Shown here one piece after another: positions 52,055 through 62,100 of a DNA stretch of 64,000 bases. The translations under genes and the position numbers were made by a program. This DNA comes from Paraburkholderia phenazinium. GTDB taxonomy: Bacteria > Pseudomonadota > Gammaproteobacteria > Burkholderiales > Burkholderiaceae. Numbering within the stretch: position 1 is the stretch's first letter; each line of letters starts with the position of its first letter. Below the pieces are notes generated by a model, which was not told the DNA's origin, made no database searches, and was given only the letters and a program-made list of their open reading frames with translations. The DNA lies in NCBI RefSeq assembly GCF_900142845.1, contig NZ_FSRU01000001.1:1302001-1366000 (forward strand), in the 5' to 3' direction.

Positions 52055-53579
52055 GCGTGCAAGCGTTTTGTCAGACTGGCTGGCGCAGCGTCTCGACCGC
52101 GGCAACGGTCTGCCGATCTACCGGCAACTGCATCGCTTGCTGCAGCAGGCCATCCTGTCGCGCGAGCTGCCCGCCGGCAGCAAGGTGCCGTCCTCGCGCC
52201 TGCTCGCCAATGAACTCGGCATCGCCCGCAACACCGTGACTCAGGTCTACGAGCAGCTCGCGCTCGAGGGTTACGTCACCTCCACCACCGGTCGCGGCAC
52301 CTTCGTGGCCGATAGCGCGCCGGACGAAATCGTCGGCGCGCCTGATGCCGCCGCGCCGGCCGCCGCCCCTGATGCCGCCGCGCCGGCCGCCGCCCCACAG
52401 CCGCTCTCGGCGCGGCGCGCGCTGTCCACCCGAGGTACGCGGCTGATCGCCGGGGCAGGGGTGTCGAAGCGTCAGTGGGGCGCGTTCATGCCCGGTGTGC
52501 CGGATGTCTCGAAGTTTCCGGCGCGCGTCTGGAGCCGCCTGCAGGCCAAGTACTGGCGCCGCTTGCGCCCCGATCTGCTGACCTATGCGCCGGGCGGCGG
52601 TCTGTCGTTGCTGCGGCACACCCTGGCCGACTATCTGCGCACCTCGCGCTCGGTGCGCTGCACGCCCGAGCAGATCGTCATCACCACCGGCATTCACCAG
52701 TCGGTCGATCTGGCCGTGCGTCTCCTGTCCGATCCCGGTGACGTCATCTGGACCGAGGATCCCTGTTATTGGGGCGTGCGCAGCGTGCTGCACGTGTCGG
52801 GGCTGCAATCGCGTCCCATCGCCGTCGACGCCGAAGGAATCAACCCCTCCGCCGAGGATCTCGCCCAGCCGCCCAAGCTGATGCTGGTCACGCCCTCGCA
52901 TCAGTATCCGCTCGGCATGGTGATGAGTCTCGCGCGCCGCCGCATGTTGCTCGAATACGCGCGCCAGCATCAATGCTGGATCATCGAGGACGACTACGAC
53001 AGCGAGTTTCGCTATGGCAGCCGGCCGCTGGCATCGCTGCAGGGGCTGGATACGGCGGGGCAGGTGATCTATGTGGGCAGCTTCGGCAAGACGCTGTTCC
53101 CCGGTTTGCGGATCGGTTACCTTGTGGTGCCCGAGGCGCTCGCCGAAAGTTTCGCTATGGCCAGTGCCGAGCTGTATCGCGAGGGGCAACTGCTGCAGCA
53201 GGCCGTGCTCGCGGAGTTCATCGCCGAAGGGCATTTCACGTCGCACATTCGCAAGATGCGCACGCTCTACGGTCAACGCCGCCAGACCGTGCTCGATGCC
53301 GCCGCGCGCCGCTATGGCGATGCGTTGCCGGCAGTGGGCGGCGATGCGGGTCTGCATCTGGTGATGCAATTGCCCGAAGGTGCCGACGATCGCGCGGTGG
53401 CAGCGGCGGCGCTCGAGCGCAATATCGTGGTGCGGGCGTTGTCGGGGTATTACGCGCAGCCGCAGCGTGCGCCTTCGGGTCTGTTGATCGGCTATGCCTG
53501 CGTGCCCGATGAGGAGATCGCGCCGGCCTTCAATACGCTCGCCGACGCGATCGATGCCACGCTGCTGCAGTTCGCCTGA
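52053..53579 (+). CDS. gabR: MocR/GabR-type regulator (HTH plus aminotransferase-like domain)
   Basis: A 508-residue PLP-dependent regulator. Residues ~15-85 form a GntR-type winged helix (LPIYRQLHRLLQQAILSREL, LANELGIARNTVTQVYEQLA). After an Ala/Pro linker the remainder is a fold-type I aminotransferase-like domain with the PLP lysine in YVGSFGKTLFPGLRIGYLV and DDYDSEFRY before it. GabR proteins sense GABA-PLP and activate gabT/gabD, and the divergent placement fits. The linker contains a perfect 27-bp tandem duplication (52341-52394). Confidence 0.92.
   Translation: MRASVLSDWLAQRLDRGNGLPIYRQLHRLLQQAILSRELPAGSKVPSSRLLANELGIARNTVTQVYEQLALEGYVTSTTGRGTFVADSAPDEIVGAPDAAAPAAAPDAAAPAAAPQPLSARRALSTRGTRLIAGAGVSKRQWGAFMPGVPDVSKFPARVWSRLQAKYWRRLRPDLLTYAPGGGLSLLRHTLADYLRTSRSVRCTPEQIVITTGIHQSVDLAVRLLSDPGDVIWTEDPCYWGVRSVLHVSGLQSRPIAVDAEGINPSAEDLAQPPKLMLVTPSHQYPLGMVMSLARRRMLLEYARQHQCWIIEDDYDSEFRYGSRPLASLQGLDTAGQVIYVGSFGKTLFPGLRIGYLVVPEALAESFAMASAELYREGQLLQQAVLAEFIAEGHFTSHIRKMRTLYGQRRQTVLDAAARRYGDALPAVGGDAGLHLVMQLPEGADDRAVAAAALERNIVVRALSGYYAQPQRAPSGLLIGYACVPDEEIAPAFNTLADAIDATLLQFA
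52341..52394 (+). repeat. 27-bp tandem duplication in the gabR linker
   Basis: Two identical 27-base units, beginning CCTGATGCCGCCGCGCC, encode the nine residues PDAAAPAAA twice. The duplication is in frame and lengthens the flexible linker between the DNA-binding and PLP domains. Confidence 0.9.
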
Positions 53580-53633
53580 GGCCGCGCGTTTCATGCATGA
53601 AGATCCAGCCGATCGGCACCGCGAAAATCGAAC

Positions 53634-54458
53634 TCAGATCACTTTTTCGCGCAGCCAGGCAGAGGCCAGGTCGATGGCCGTGACCACCACAATCACCATG
53701 ATCAGCACCGCCGCGGTGGACGCGTAGTCGAACGAGCGGATCGCCTCATAGAGCACCACGCCGATTCCGCCCGCGCCGACCATGCCCACCACCATCGCCG
53801 AGCGCACGTTCGATTCGAAGCGGTACAGCGCATACGAGATCCACAACGGCAGCACTTGCGGCAATACCGCATAGACGATCTCGTCGAGACCGGTCGCACC
53901 GGTGGCGCGCACGCCCTCGGCGGGCCGCGGGTCGATCGCTTCGACGGCCTCCGCGAACAGCTTGGCCAGCACGCCGGTGGTGTGTACCCACAACGCCAGC
54001 ACGCCCGCGAACGGGCCGAGCCCGACCGCGACGATGAACAGCATCGCGAAGACCATTTCGTTGATCGCGCGGCAGGCGTCCATCAGGCGGCGCACCGGCT
54101 GCACGACCCATTGCGGCGCCATATTGCGCGCGCACATCAGGCCGCACGGCACGGCGCACACCAGCGACAGCACCGTGCCCCACACCGCCACCGACAACGT
54201 CACGTACATTTCGTGCGCATAGGTGCGCCACTCGGTGAAGTCCGGCGGGAAGAAGTCCTTGGCGAACTGGCCCATGTTGCCGGCGTCCGACCACAGATCG
54301 AGCGGCCGCATATCCGCGCCGTGCCAGCCGACGCCCAGCACGGCAATCACGACGATCCAGCCGAGCAGCGACGTCCAGCTTCGCTTGCCCGCAACGGCCG
54401 CCGCCGGTGCGCCGCTCGCGGCGGCGGGGCGGGCGCCGGTCAGGTCGGCGGCGCTCAT
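53634..54458 (-). CDS. phnE: Phosphonate-type ABC transporter permease
   Basis: A 274-residue inner-membrane permease with about six hydrophobic segments, matching PhnE. Recognisable parts are [60 protein letters not shown] and the cytoplasmic EAA-like loop [20 protein letters not shown]. Its start overlaps the stop of phnD by four bases. It would form the channel of a phosphonate or phosphite importer with PhnC and PhnD. Only one permease gene is present, so it presumably acts as a homodimer. Confidence 0.9.
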   Translation of the reverse strand: MSAADLTGARPAAASGAPAAAVAGKRSWTSLLGWIVVIAVLGVGWHGADMRPLDLWSDAGNMGQFAKDFFPPDFTEWRTYAHEMYVTLSVAVWGTVLSLVCAVPCGLMCARNMAPQWVVQPVRRLMDACRAINEMVFAMLFIVAVGLGPFAGVLALWVHTTGVLAKLFAEAVEAIDPRPAEGVRATGATGLDEIVYAVLPQVLPLWISYALYRFESNVRSAMVVGMVGAGGIGVVLYEAIRSFDYASTAAVLIMVIVVVTAIDLASAWLREKVI

Positions 54459-55420
54459 TGCTTCGAGGTCGCGGCGTTCAGCGCGCTCAGCTTCGCATCG
54501 AGCGCGGCGATCTGGGTCTTGCGATCGTCGTCCGAGAGATGCGTGTCGGACTGGATCTTCTGCTTCTGCTGGAACAGGGAGATCTGGCGGACCGGCAGCA
54601 ACTGCGCATCGGACGACGCCACGAAGCCGCTATAGCCGGTAATCGCCGCCATCACGGCCTTCTCGTGCGGATCGGTCTTGCCGTAGTTCAGGAAGAACGT
54701 GCGCACCTTGTCCTTGGTGGCCTGCGGCAGATCCTTGCGCCACACCAGCGGGTCCGAATCGATCAGCGGCGAGGTCCACAGCACCCGCACCTGGGCGAAC
54801 TTGTCCGGATGATCTTTCTTCAGCGTGTCGAGCATCTCGGTGTTGTTGGTCGCAATGTCGATCTTGTTGTTCACCACAGCCAGCAGATTCGCTTCATGGC
54901 TCGATGGCAACACCGCCTTGAACGACGTGTTCACCGGCGTATTGTGCCTGGCGAACAGGTAGTAGCCGGGAACCAGCGTACCCGAGGTGGAGTTCGGATC
55001 GCCGAAGCCGAGCGTGACATCCTTCGTATTCTTGAATACATCGTCGAGCGTCTTGAAGCGGCTGTTCACATTGGTGATCAGCACGGACTTGTAGCCGGTG
55101 TCGCCGTTCGCGTACGTGATCTTGGCGAACACTTCGCCGTTGGCGCGGTCCACGGCTTCCATCGCCGAGGCATTGCCGAAGTAGCCCACCTGCACTTTGT
55201 TAAAGCGCATGCCTTCGATGATGCCGGCGTAGTCCGTGGCGAAAAAGGCTTTGACGTGCAGGCCGGTTTGCTTGCTCATGTCGTCGACCAGCGGTTGCCA
55301 GCGCTGCGAGAGCACGGCGGACGAATCGGTCGAGATGATGCCGAGGTTGAAGTCTTCGGCGTGAGCGGCGACGCAGGCGAGCGCAGCCGCGCCGGCGATC
55401 AGTGAGCGCAGGAATGTCAT
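54455..55420 (-). CDS. phnD: Phosphonate ABC transporter periplasmic binding protein
   Basis: A 321-residue periplasmic solute-binding protein with a signal peptide ([17 protein letters not shown]). The mature part matches Phn[21 protein letters not shown], then [20 protein letters not shown] and [20 protein letters not shown], the last being the ligand-loop region of the family. The specific ligand (2-aminoethylphosphonate, phosphite or another) cannot be told. It lies between phnC (59 bases upstream) and phnE. Confidence 0.9.
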   Translation of the reverse strand: MTFLRSLIAGAAALACVAAHAEDFNLGIISTDSSAVLSQRWQPLVDDMSKQTGLHVKAFFATDYAGIIEGMRFNKVQVGYFGNASAMEAVDRANGEVFAKITYANGDTGYKSVLITNVNSRFKTLDDVFKNTKDVTLGFGDPNSTSGTLVPGYYLFARHNTPVNTSFKAVLPSSHEANLLAVVNNKIDIATNNTEMLDTLKKDHPDKFAQVRVLWTSPLIDSDPLVWRKDLPQATKDKVRTFFLNYGKTDPHEKAVMAAITGYSGFVASSDAQLLPVRQISLFQQKQKIQSDTHLSDDDRKTQIAALDAKLSALNAATSKQ

Positions 55421-55479
55421 CGGGTTAAATCCAGTTAACTAAAGAGGGCTGTCAGAAGATAAAAGGGCGACGCTGTGTA

Positions 55480-56358
55480 TCAGGCAGTGTGCGCAGGATC
55501 CAGTGCAAACGCATAGCGCTGCGGTCTGGTTGCATCCGCATCCATGTTCATATCCGCAGGAGATTGCGCCACGCTGCTCCCGGTTTCGTCGAGCAGTTCG
55601 CGTGCGTCGTCGCCGTAGAGCTTCTGCAGGAGCTCGGGCGTGAGCGCGGCGGACGGTCCGTCGTAGACGATCTTGCCGCGACGCAGGGCGACGGTGCGCG
55701 GGCAGTACTGCACGGCAATGTCCACCTGGTGCAGCGAGACCAGCACGGTCAGGCCATGGTCGCGATTCAGGTTGCGCAGCATCTCCATGACGCGTCGCGA
55801 CGACTCGGGATCGAGCGAGGCAATCGGTTCATCGGCCAGCACAATGCGAGCGTGCTGCACCAGTGCACGGGCCAGCGCCGCGCGTTGCTGCTGGCCGCCG
55901 GAGAGCGTTGCCGCGCGTTCGCGCGCATGTTCCGCAATGCCGACTTCGCCGAGCGCGGCCAGCGACAACTCGCGTTCGCTGCGCGGAAAGCGTCCGGTGA
56001 TGCGCCGCCAGAACGGCAGCCGCGCCAGCGCGCCGATCAGCACGTTGGTCTCGACGGAGAGCCGGTTGACCAGATTGAACTGCTGGAACACGAAGCCGAT
56101 ATCGCGGCGAATCCGCCGCACTTCGCGCACGAGGCGGCCGTTCTGCTGGATCGGCCGGCCGAGAATCGCGATCTGCGACGGCTGCGGATCGGAGACGGTG
56201 AAGCCTGCGATATGTCGCAGCAGGGTCGATTTACCCGAGCCCGAGGCGCCGATCAGCGCCACCATCTCGCCGGACGCGACGCGCAGGTCGATCTCGTCGA
56301 GTGCCTTGCGGCCGTTGGTGAACGTCTTGCTCAGCCGTTCGATACGAATTGCTTCCAT
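55480..56358 (-). CDS. phnC: Phosphonate ABC transporter ATP-binding protein
   Basis: A 292-residue ABC ATPase. Motifs: Walker [11 protein letters not shown]-loop in FVFQQFNLV, signature LSGGQQQR, Walker [13 protein letters not shown] and the H-loop in VSLHQVDIA. The [20 protein letters not shown] segment is typical of PhnC. The ATG at 56358 fits the family start; the frame is open to 56403. A C-terminal tail of ~45 residues is poorly conserved. It is the first gene of the phnCDE operon. Confidence 0.92.
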   Translation of the reverse strand: MEAIRIERLSKTFTNGRKALDEIDLRVASGEMVALIGASGSGKSTLLRHIAGFTVSDPQPSQIAILGRPIQQNGRLVREVRRIRRDIGFVFQQFNLVNRLSVETNVLIGALARLPFWRRITGRFPRSERELSLAALGEVGIAEHARERAATLSGGQQQRAALARALVQHARIVLADEPIASLDPESSRRVMEMLRNLNRDHGLTVLVSLHQVDIAVQYCPRTVALRRGKIVYDGPSAALTPELLQKLYGDDARELLDETGSSVAQSPADMNMDADATRPQRYAFALDPAHTA

Positions 56359-56650
56359 GCTTGTCCCGTTGATGCATCCGGCCAGTGCCGGAACGTGTGG
56401 CACATTCTAGGAAGGCTCTGTGACGGTTGAGTGAACCTATCTCAACGTCTAGACGACTATATCTTTCCAGGCGGCTTCACGAGGAATGCGTGCCGGAACG
56501 CAAAGCCTTGAACGGGCCGCGATATGTCAGCCAGATGACACAAACTGCGGAGGGTGCACGCCGTCATCTAATATGTGCCGCGACAGGCTATATTGCTGAA
56601 ATAGTGCGTGTGCCGTCCCCAATAACCTTGCCCATCTCATTCGGCGTCCC
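56359..56650. promoter_or_regulatory. Divergent promoter region between phnC and the M14 peptidase gene
   Basis: The 292-base gap contains GTTGAG-N9-CTCAAC (56426-56446), overlapping the perfect palindrome CGTCTAGACG (56446-56455), and TGTCA-N6-TGACA (56525-56540). Any of these could be operators. No standard Pho box repeats were identified. Confidence 0.35.
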
Positions 56651-57685
56651 ATGCAGGCTCTCAGCTTTCTACCCGACAGCTTTGCGGAATACGAGGATTT
56701 GAAGGCGATTCTCGACGCCGGCAGTGCCAACTTCGACATTCGCACGCTGTGCGAGGCGCGGGTGCACGGCCGGACCTTTCCGGTGCTGACCGCGAGCATC
56801 GGTTCGAGCGATCCGCTGGCGCCGGCCATTGGTTTCTTCGGCGGCATTCATGGGCTCGAGCGTATCGGCACGCAACTCGTGCTCGACTACATGCGCTCGC
56901 TGCTGTCGCGGCTCGAATGGGACGAGCTGCTGGTGCGGCAATTGCAATCGATTCGTCTGATCTTTATGCCCATCTGCAACCCGGGCGGCATGTGGGCGGC
57001 GACGCGCGCCAATCCGAACGGCGTCGACCTGATGCGCAATGCCCCGCAGGACGCCGACGAACGCGTGCCGCTGCTGGCGGGCGGCCAGCGCCTCGGCGCC
57101 TGGCTGCCCTGGTATCGCGGACGGCGCGGCGCACCCATGGAGGTGGAGGCCGCGGCGCTGCTGAAGCTGGTCGAAACCGAACTGGCCTCGCGGCCGCTCA
57201 GCTTCGCGCTCGATTGCCACTCGGGTTACGGCTGGGCCGACAGCATCTGGTTTCCGTATGCGCGCACTCGCAAGCTGATGCCGCATCTGCCTGAGATGTA
57301 CATGCTCAAGACCATGTTCGAGCGCGCTCATCCGCATCACGGCTATGCGTTCGAACCGCAGAGCCATCAATATCTGCTGCACGGCGATCTATGGGATTGC
57401 GCGTACGATCGCGCGCCGGCGGAAAACGTGTTTTTGCCGATGACGCTCGAGCTCGGCTCGTGGCTGTGGATCAAGAAGAATCCGCGCCAACTGTTTTCGC
57501 GCCAGGGCATGTTCAATCCCGTGAAAGCGCATCGCACGGCGCGTGTCTTGCGACGCCACGCCAACCTGCTCGACTTCCTGACACGCGCCGCGTTTGCCTC
57601 GCAGCGCTGGTTGCCGCAAGGCAGCGGCCGCCAGCAACTGCTGCATCACGCGATTCAACATTGGTATCGGACGGCCGGTGTATGA
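56651..57685 (+). CDS. M14-family zinc carboxypeptidase-like protein
   Basis: A 344-residue putative zinc peptidase or deacylase of the M14/succinylglutamate desuccinylase fold. Zinc ligands are HxxE in GGIHGLERIG and the later histidine in DCHSGYGWAD. The substrate-binding arginine is in NPNGVDLMRN, and the catalytic glutamate is probably in LELGSWLW. No signal peptide is seen, so it is cytoplasmic. The substrate is unknown. Its stop overlaps the start of the alpha/beta hydrolase (ATGA), so the two are translationally coupled. Confidence 0.85.
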   Translation: MQALSFLPDSFAEYEDLKAILDAGSANFDIRTLCEARVHGRTFPVLTASIGSSDPLAPAIGFFGGIHGLERIGTQLVLDYMRSLLSRLEWDELLVRQLQSIRLIFMPICNPGGMWAATRANPNGVDLMRNAPQDADERVPLLAGGQRLGAWLPWYRGRRGAPMEVEAAALLKLVETELASRPLSFALDCHSGYGWADSIWFPYARTRKLMPHLPEMYMLKTMFERAHPHHGYAFEPQSHQYLLHGDLWDCAYDRAPAENVFLPMTLELGSWLWIKKNPRQLFSRQGMFNPVKAHRTARVLRRHANLLDFLTRAAFASQRWLPQGSGRQQLLHHAIQHWYRTAGV

Positions 57686-58458
57686 GTACGTGGATCCTGT
57701 TGCGTGGACTGACGCGCGAGACGCGGCACTGGGGCCGGTTTCCGGCTATCCTGCATGACGCCGTCAAGACCGACAGCTTGTTGCAGCTCGATCTGCCGGG
57801 CAACGGCGCGCTCGTCGAGCAACGCGCGCCCGCTGAAGTGGCGGCGATGGTCGGCTTCGTGCGGCTCGCGGTAGCGCAAAGCAGCGTGCCCGGTCCATAC
57901 CGCGTGTTGGCGATGTCGCTGGGCGGGATGGTGGCGACGGCGTGGGCGCAACAATACCCTGACGAGATCGAGCGGCTGGTGCTGATCAATACCAGCATGC
58001 GGCCGTTCAGCAGCATGACCGAGCGTCTGCGTCCGCAGGCATGGCCGGGACTGCTGCGAGTGGCGTTCGACTGGCGAAGCGCACGCGAAGCCGAAACCGG
58101 CATTCACCGGTTGACCTGCAATAATCCGGCAGGACTCGCGGACGATCTCGCGGCGTGGAGTGCGATTCGCGAGAGCGCGCCGGTGAGCCGGCCCAACGCG
58201 CTGCGTCAGTTATGGGCAGCGGCGCGTTTTAACGCCGGTGTTGAGGTGCCGCGCTGTGCGACCTTGATTCTGTCGTCCGCCGCCGACCGGCTGGTGAACC
58301 CGGTCTGTTCGGCGCGGCTCGCGGCGGCGTGGGGCGCGGCGCATCTGCAGCATCCGTGGGCCGGACATGATTTGCCGCACGACGACCCGGTGTGGACGAG
58401 CGAGGCGGTCGGCGCGTGGCTGCCGCAAGCAGCGGATACGACCGGGACACTGTTTTGA
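57682..58458 (+). CDS. Alpha/beta hydrolase
   Basis: A 258-residue alpha/beta hydrolase. The nucleophile elbow is AMSLGGM (serine), the acid is the aspartate in SSAADRLV and the histidine is in WAGHDLPHDD, giving a full triad. The oxyanion-hole region is LLRGLTRETRHWG near the start. The ATG overlaps the peptidase stop by four bases. An esterase or lipase-like role is likely but the substrate is unknown; coupling suggests it works with the M14 protein. Confidence 0.88.
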   Translation: MSTWILLRGLTRETRHWGRFPAILHDAVKTDSLLQLDLPGNGALVEQRAPAEVAAMVGFVRLAVAQSSVPGPYRVLAMSLGGMVATAWAQQYPDEIERLVLINTSMRPFSSMTERLRPQAWPGLLRVAFDWRSAREAETGIHRLTCNNPAGLADDLAAWSAIRESAPVSRPNALRQLWAAARFNAGVEVPRCATLILSSAADRLVNPVCSARLAAAWGAAHLQHPWAGHDLPHDDPVWTSEAVGAWLPQAADTTGTLF

Positions 58459-58476
58459 CACTAAGGAGATGACTGC

Positions 58477-59022
58477 ATGTATTCACGTTTTGCCTCGCGC
58501 CGCTCGCTGGCGCGTGTTGTCACCGGCGCGTCGCTTGCGCTTGCCTGCAGCGCCGCCTGGGTTAGCAGCGCGTTCGCGCAAAGCGCTGTGCCCGCTGCGC
58601 TCGCACCCAGCGACGCAACCCACGTCATTGCCACGCTCAAGGCGAGCGGCACGCAGATCTACCTCTGCAAGCGCGACGCCAACAACAAGCTGTCATGGGC
58701 TTTCAAGGCGCCGAGCGCCGAACTGTACGACGCTTCGGGCGAGCTGATCGTCACGCATAGCGCGGGCCCCTCGTGGGCCGCCGCGGACGGCAGCAAGATC
58801 ACCGGCGAGGTCCTGCAGCAGGCGCCGAGTGCCGATCAACCCGGCAGCATCCCGCTTCTGCTGCTGCGGGCAACCAACGCCGCCGGCCCGGGCTTGCTCT
58901 CGCCGGTGCGCTACGTGCAACGGCTCGACACGCACGGCGGCGTTGCGCCCACCGGTCCTTGCACGCAGGAAGGACAAGAAGGCCGCAGCCCTTATATCGC
59001 CCGCTACGTGTTCCTCGGCTGA
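58477..59022 (+). CDS. DUF3455 exported protein
   Basis: A 181-residue protein with a signal peptide (RVVTGASLALACSAAWVSSA, then AFAQS). The mature part matches DUF3455: ASGTQIYLCKRDANNKLSWA, ELYDASGELIVTHSAGPSWA, and the C-terminal PCTQEGQEGRSPYIARYVFL. It is expected in the periplasm or outside the cell. Its function is unknown. It follows the hydrolase by 18 bases and may be cotranscribed with it. Confidence 0.83.
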   Translation: MYSRFASRRSLARVVTGASLALACSAAWVSSAFAQSAVPAALAPSDATHVIATLKASGTQIYLCKRDANNKLSWAFKAPSAELYDASGELIVTHSAGPSWAAADGSKITGEVLQQAPSADQPGSIPLLLLRATNAAGPGLLSPVRYVQRLDTHGGVAPTGPCTQEGQEGRSPYIARYVFLG

Positions 59023-59062
59023 GGCCGATCAGCGAGCGTAATGCCGCGCTGATCGGAGGTCC

Positions 59063-59102
59063 AGTTGAAAGTCGATGTGCGGATGCACATTGACTTTCAA
59101 CT
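59063..59102. other. Long perfect hairpin upstream of the glutamate dehydrogenase gene
   Basis: An 18-bp stem (AGTTGAAAGTC-GATGTGC with GCACAT-TGACTTTCAACT, one G-U pair in RNA) with a 4-base loop. No T-run follows, so it is an atypical terminator for the DUF3455 gene. Its right arm contains the predicted -35 element of the next gene. Confidence 0.7.
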
Positions 59103-59118
59103 ATCGGGCGCATAATTC
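59090..59118 (+). promoter_or_regulatory. Predicted sigma-70 promoter of the glutamate dehydrogenase gene
   Basis: TTGACT at 59090-59095 and TAATTC at 59113-59118 are 17 bases apart, close to consensus. The -35 element lies in the right arm of the hairpin at 59063-59102. Confidence 0.5.
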
Positions 59119-59163
59119 TCTTCTAAACGATGCAGTCGATTGCCGCCCGTTGTGGAGGAGATC

Positions 59164-62100
59164 ATGCAAGCGAAGAACGAAGAATCCGTTGCGCACCTGC
59201 TGAACGACGTCGTCGAATTCGCTCGTGGACGATTGCCGGAACCGGCATTCGCTGTCGTCGAACCTTTCCTGCGCCATTACTACGACTTCGTCGACGCCGA
59301 CGATCTGCAAAGCCGCGCGATTGCCGACCTGTATGGCGCCGCGCTGGCGCATTGGCAAACGGCCCAGCGTTTCGTGCCCGGCAGCGAACGGCTGCGCGTC
59401 TATAACCCGATCCTCGAGCAGCACGGCTGGCATTCGGACCACACGGTCATCGAAATCGTCAACGACGACATGCCGTTCCTGGTCGATTCGGTGTCGATGG
59501 CGGTCAACCGCCTGGGGCTCGCGCTGCATTCGGTCGTGCATCCGGTGTTTCGCATCTGGCGTGGCGCCGACGGCAGCATTGTGCGTGTCGGGCAGGGTGC
59601 CGAAGACGCGGCTGACACGCAATCGCAACTGGCCTCGTTCATCCACTTCGAAGTCGACCGCTGCGGCGACGCCGCCAAGCTCGATGGGCTGCGCGACGAT
59701 ATCGCCAAAGTATTAGGCGACGTGCGCGCGGCGGTGGAGGACTGGCCGAAGATCGTCGAGATTGCGCGCACCACGATCAAGGACATGAAGGGGCGCGAAG
59801 CCGGTGCGGAAGGCGCTGAGGCGCGGGCCTTCCTCGAATGGATGGTGGACAACCACTTCACCTTCCTCGGCCAGCGCGACTATGAACTGGTTTCGCATGA
59901 CGTCGGCTTCGGCTTGCGTGCGCTGCCGGAATCGGGTCTCGGCATTCTGCGCGACACGCTGCGGCCCGTGGGCGCCGCCGACGTCACACCGTTGCCGGCC
60001 GCCGCCGCGCAGATCATCACCGGCGCCTCGCCGATCTTCCTCACCAAAGCGAACACGCGTGCTACCGTGCATCGCCCCGGTTATCTCGACTACGTGGGCA
60101 TCAAGTTGACGGGCGCGGATGGCAAGACCATCGGCGAGCGGCGTTTTATCGGCCTGTATACGTCGACGGCGTATCTCGTGTCGGCGGCGGAGATTCCGAT
60201 CGTGCGCCGCAAGTGCGCCAACATCGTGCGGCGTGCCGGCTTCCTGCCGAAAGGGCATCTGGCGAAATCGCTGGTGACGGTGCTCGAAACCTATCCGCGC
60301 GACGAACTGTTCCAGGCCGAAGAGGACCAGCTTTACGACATCGCGCTTGGCGTGCTGCGTCTCCAGGAACATCAGCGCACGCGCCTGTTCGTGCGGCGCG
60401 ATCGCTTCGACCGCTTCGTGTCGTGTCTGGTGTTCGTGCCGCGCGACAAGTACAACACCGACTTGCGGCGGCGCATCGCCAATCTGCTGACCGAAGCGTT
60501 CAACGGAGCGAGTGTCGAGTTCACGCCCTTGCTCTCGGAGTCGACGCTCGCACGGATTCACTTCGTCGTGCACGCCGAACCGGGCGCGATGCCGGATGTG
60601 GACACCCGCGAACTCGAAGCGCGGCTCGTGCAGGTGACGCGCCGCTGGCAGGACGATCTCGCCGATGCGTTGCTCGACGCGTTCGGCGAGGAGCAGGGTA
60701 ACCGGCTGCTGCAGCACTACGCCGATTCGTTCCCAGCCGGCTACCGCGACGACTATCCGGCCCGCACGGCCGTGCGCGATATCGAGCTGATCGAGCGCTT
60801 GCAGAGCAACGAGCGGATTGCGATGAACCTGTACCGGCCCATCGAATCCGGCCCGCGCGCGTTTCGCTTCAAGGTCTACCGCGCGGGGCATCCGATCGCC
60901 CTGTCGCGCAGCCTGCCGATGCTCGAACATCTCGGCGTGCGCGTCGATGAAGAGCGGCCGTACCTGATCGAAGCGCTCGATGCGACCCCGGCATGGATCC
61001 ACGATTTCGGCCTTGAACTCGCGGACGACGCCGAATTCGATATCGAGCGCGTGAAGAATCTCTTCGAAGACGCCTTCGAGCAGGTCTGGACCGGCGAGAT
61101 CGAAAGCGACGACTTCAATCGCCTCGTGCTGCGTGCCCAGCTTGCGGCGCGCGAGGTGACGATCTTGCGCGCCTATGCGAAGTACCTGCGGCAAGTCGGC
61201 TCCACGTTTAGCGATGCCTATATCGAGCGTGCGTTGACCGGCAATCCCACGATTGCCCGCAAGCTCGTCGAACTGTTCGTGGCGCGCTTCGATCCGCGGG
61301 TGGGCGACAGTCGCGAAGCGCGCGTGGAGCTGCTGCTCAAATGGATCGACACCGCGCTCGACCAGGTGCCGAATCTCGACGAGGACCGCATCCTGCGGCA
61401 GTTTCTCGGCGTCATCAAGGCCACCGAGCGCACCAACTACTACCGGCTCGATCACGAGGGGCATCCGAAGCCGTACCTCTCGTTCAAGTTCAATCCGGCG
61501 CGCGTGCCGGGCCTGCCTGAGCCCAAGCCGATGTTCGAGATCTGGGTGTACTCGCCGCGTGTCGAAGGCGTGCATCTGCGCGGCGGGCGCGCGGCGCGTG
61601 GCGGCCTGCGCTGGTCGGATCGGCGCGAGGACTTCCGCACGGAAGTGCTCGGCCTGATGAAAGCGCAGATGGTGAAAAACGTGGTGATCGTGCCGGTCGG
61701 CTCGAAGGGCGGCTTCGTGGTGAAGAACCCGCCGCCGCCCAGCGACCGCGAAGCGTGGCTGCGCGAAGGCATTGCCTGCTATCAGACCTTCCTGCGCGGC
61801 CTGCTCGATCTGACCGACAATCTGGTCGGCAACGAGATCGTGCCTCCGCCCGATGTGGTACGGCACGACCCCGACGATCCCTATCTGGTGGTGGCGGCGG
61901 ACAAGGGCACGGCGACGTTTTCCGACTACGCCAACGCCATTTCGCAGGAGTACGGCTTCTGGCTCGACGACGCGTTTGCTTCGGGCGGCTCGGTCGGCTA
62001 CGACCACAAGAAAATGGCCATCACCGCGCGCGGCGCATGGGAGTCGGTGAAGCGGCATTTCCGCGAGATGGGTGTCGACACCCAGACCACGGATTTCAGC

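Noticed and set aside
50471..52213. Plus-strand frame opposite gabT
   Set aside because: It is rich in Arg, His and Gln, without motifs, and fully antisense to a convincing aminotransferase gene.
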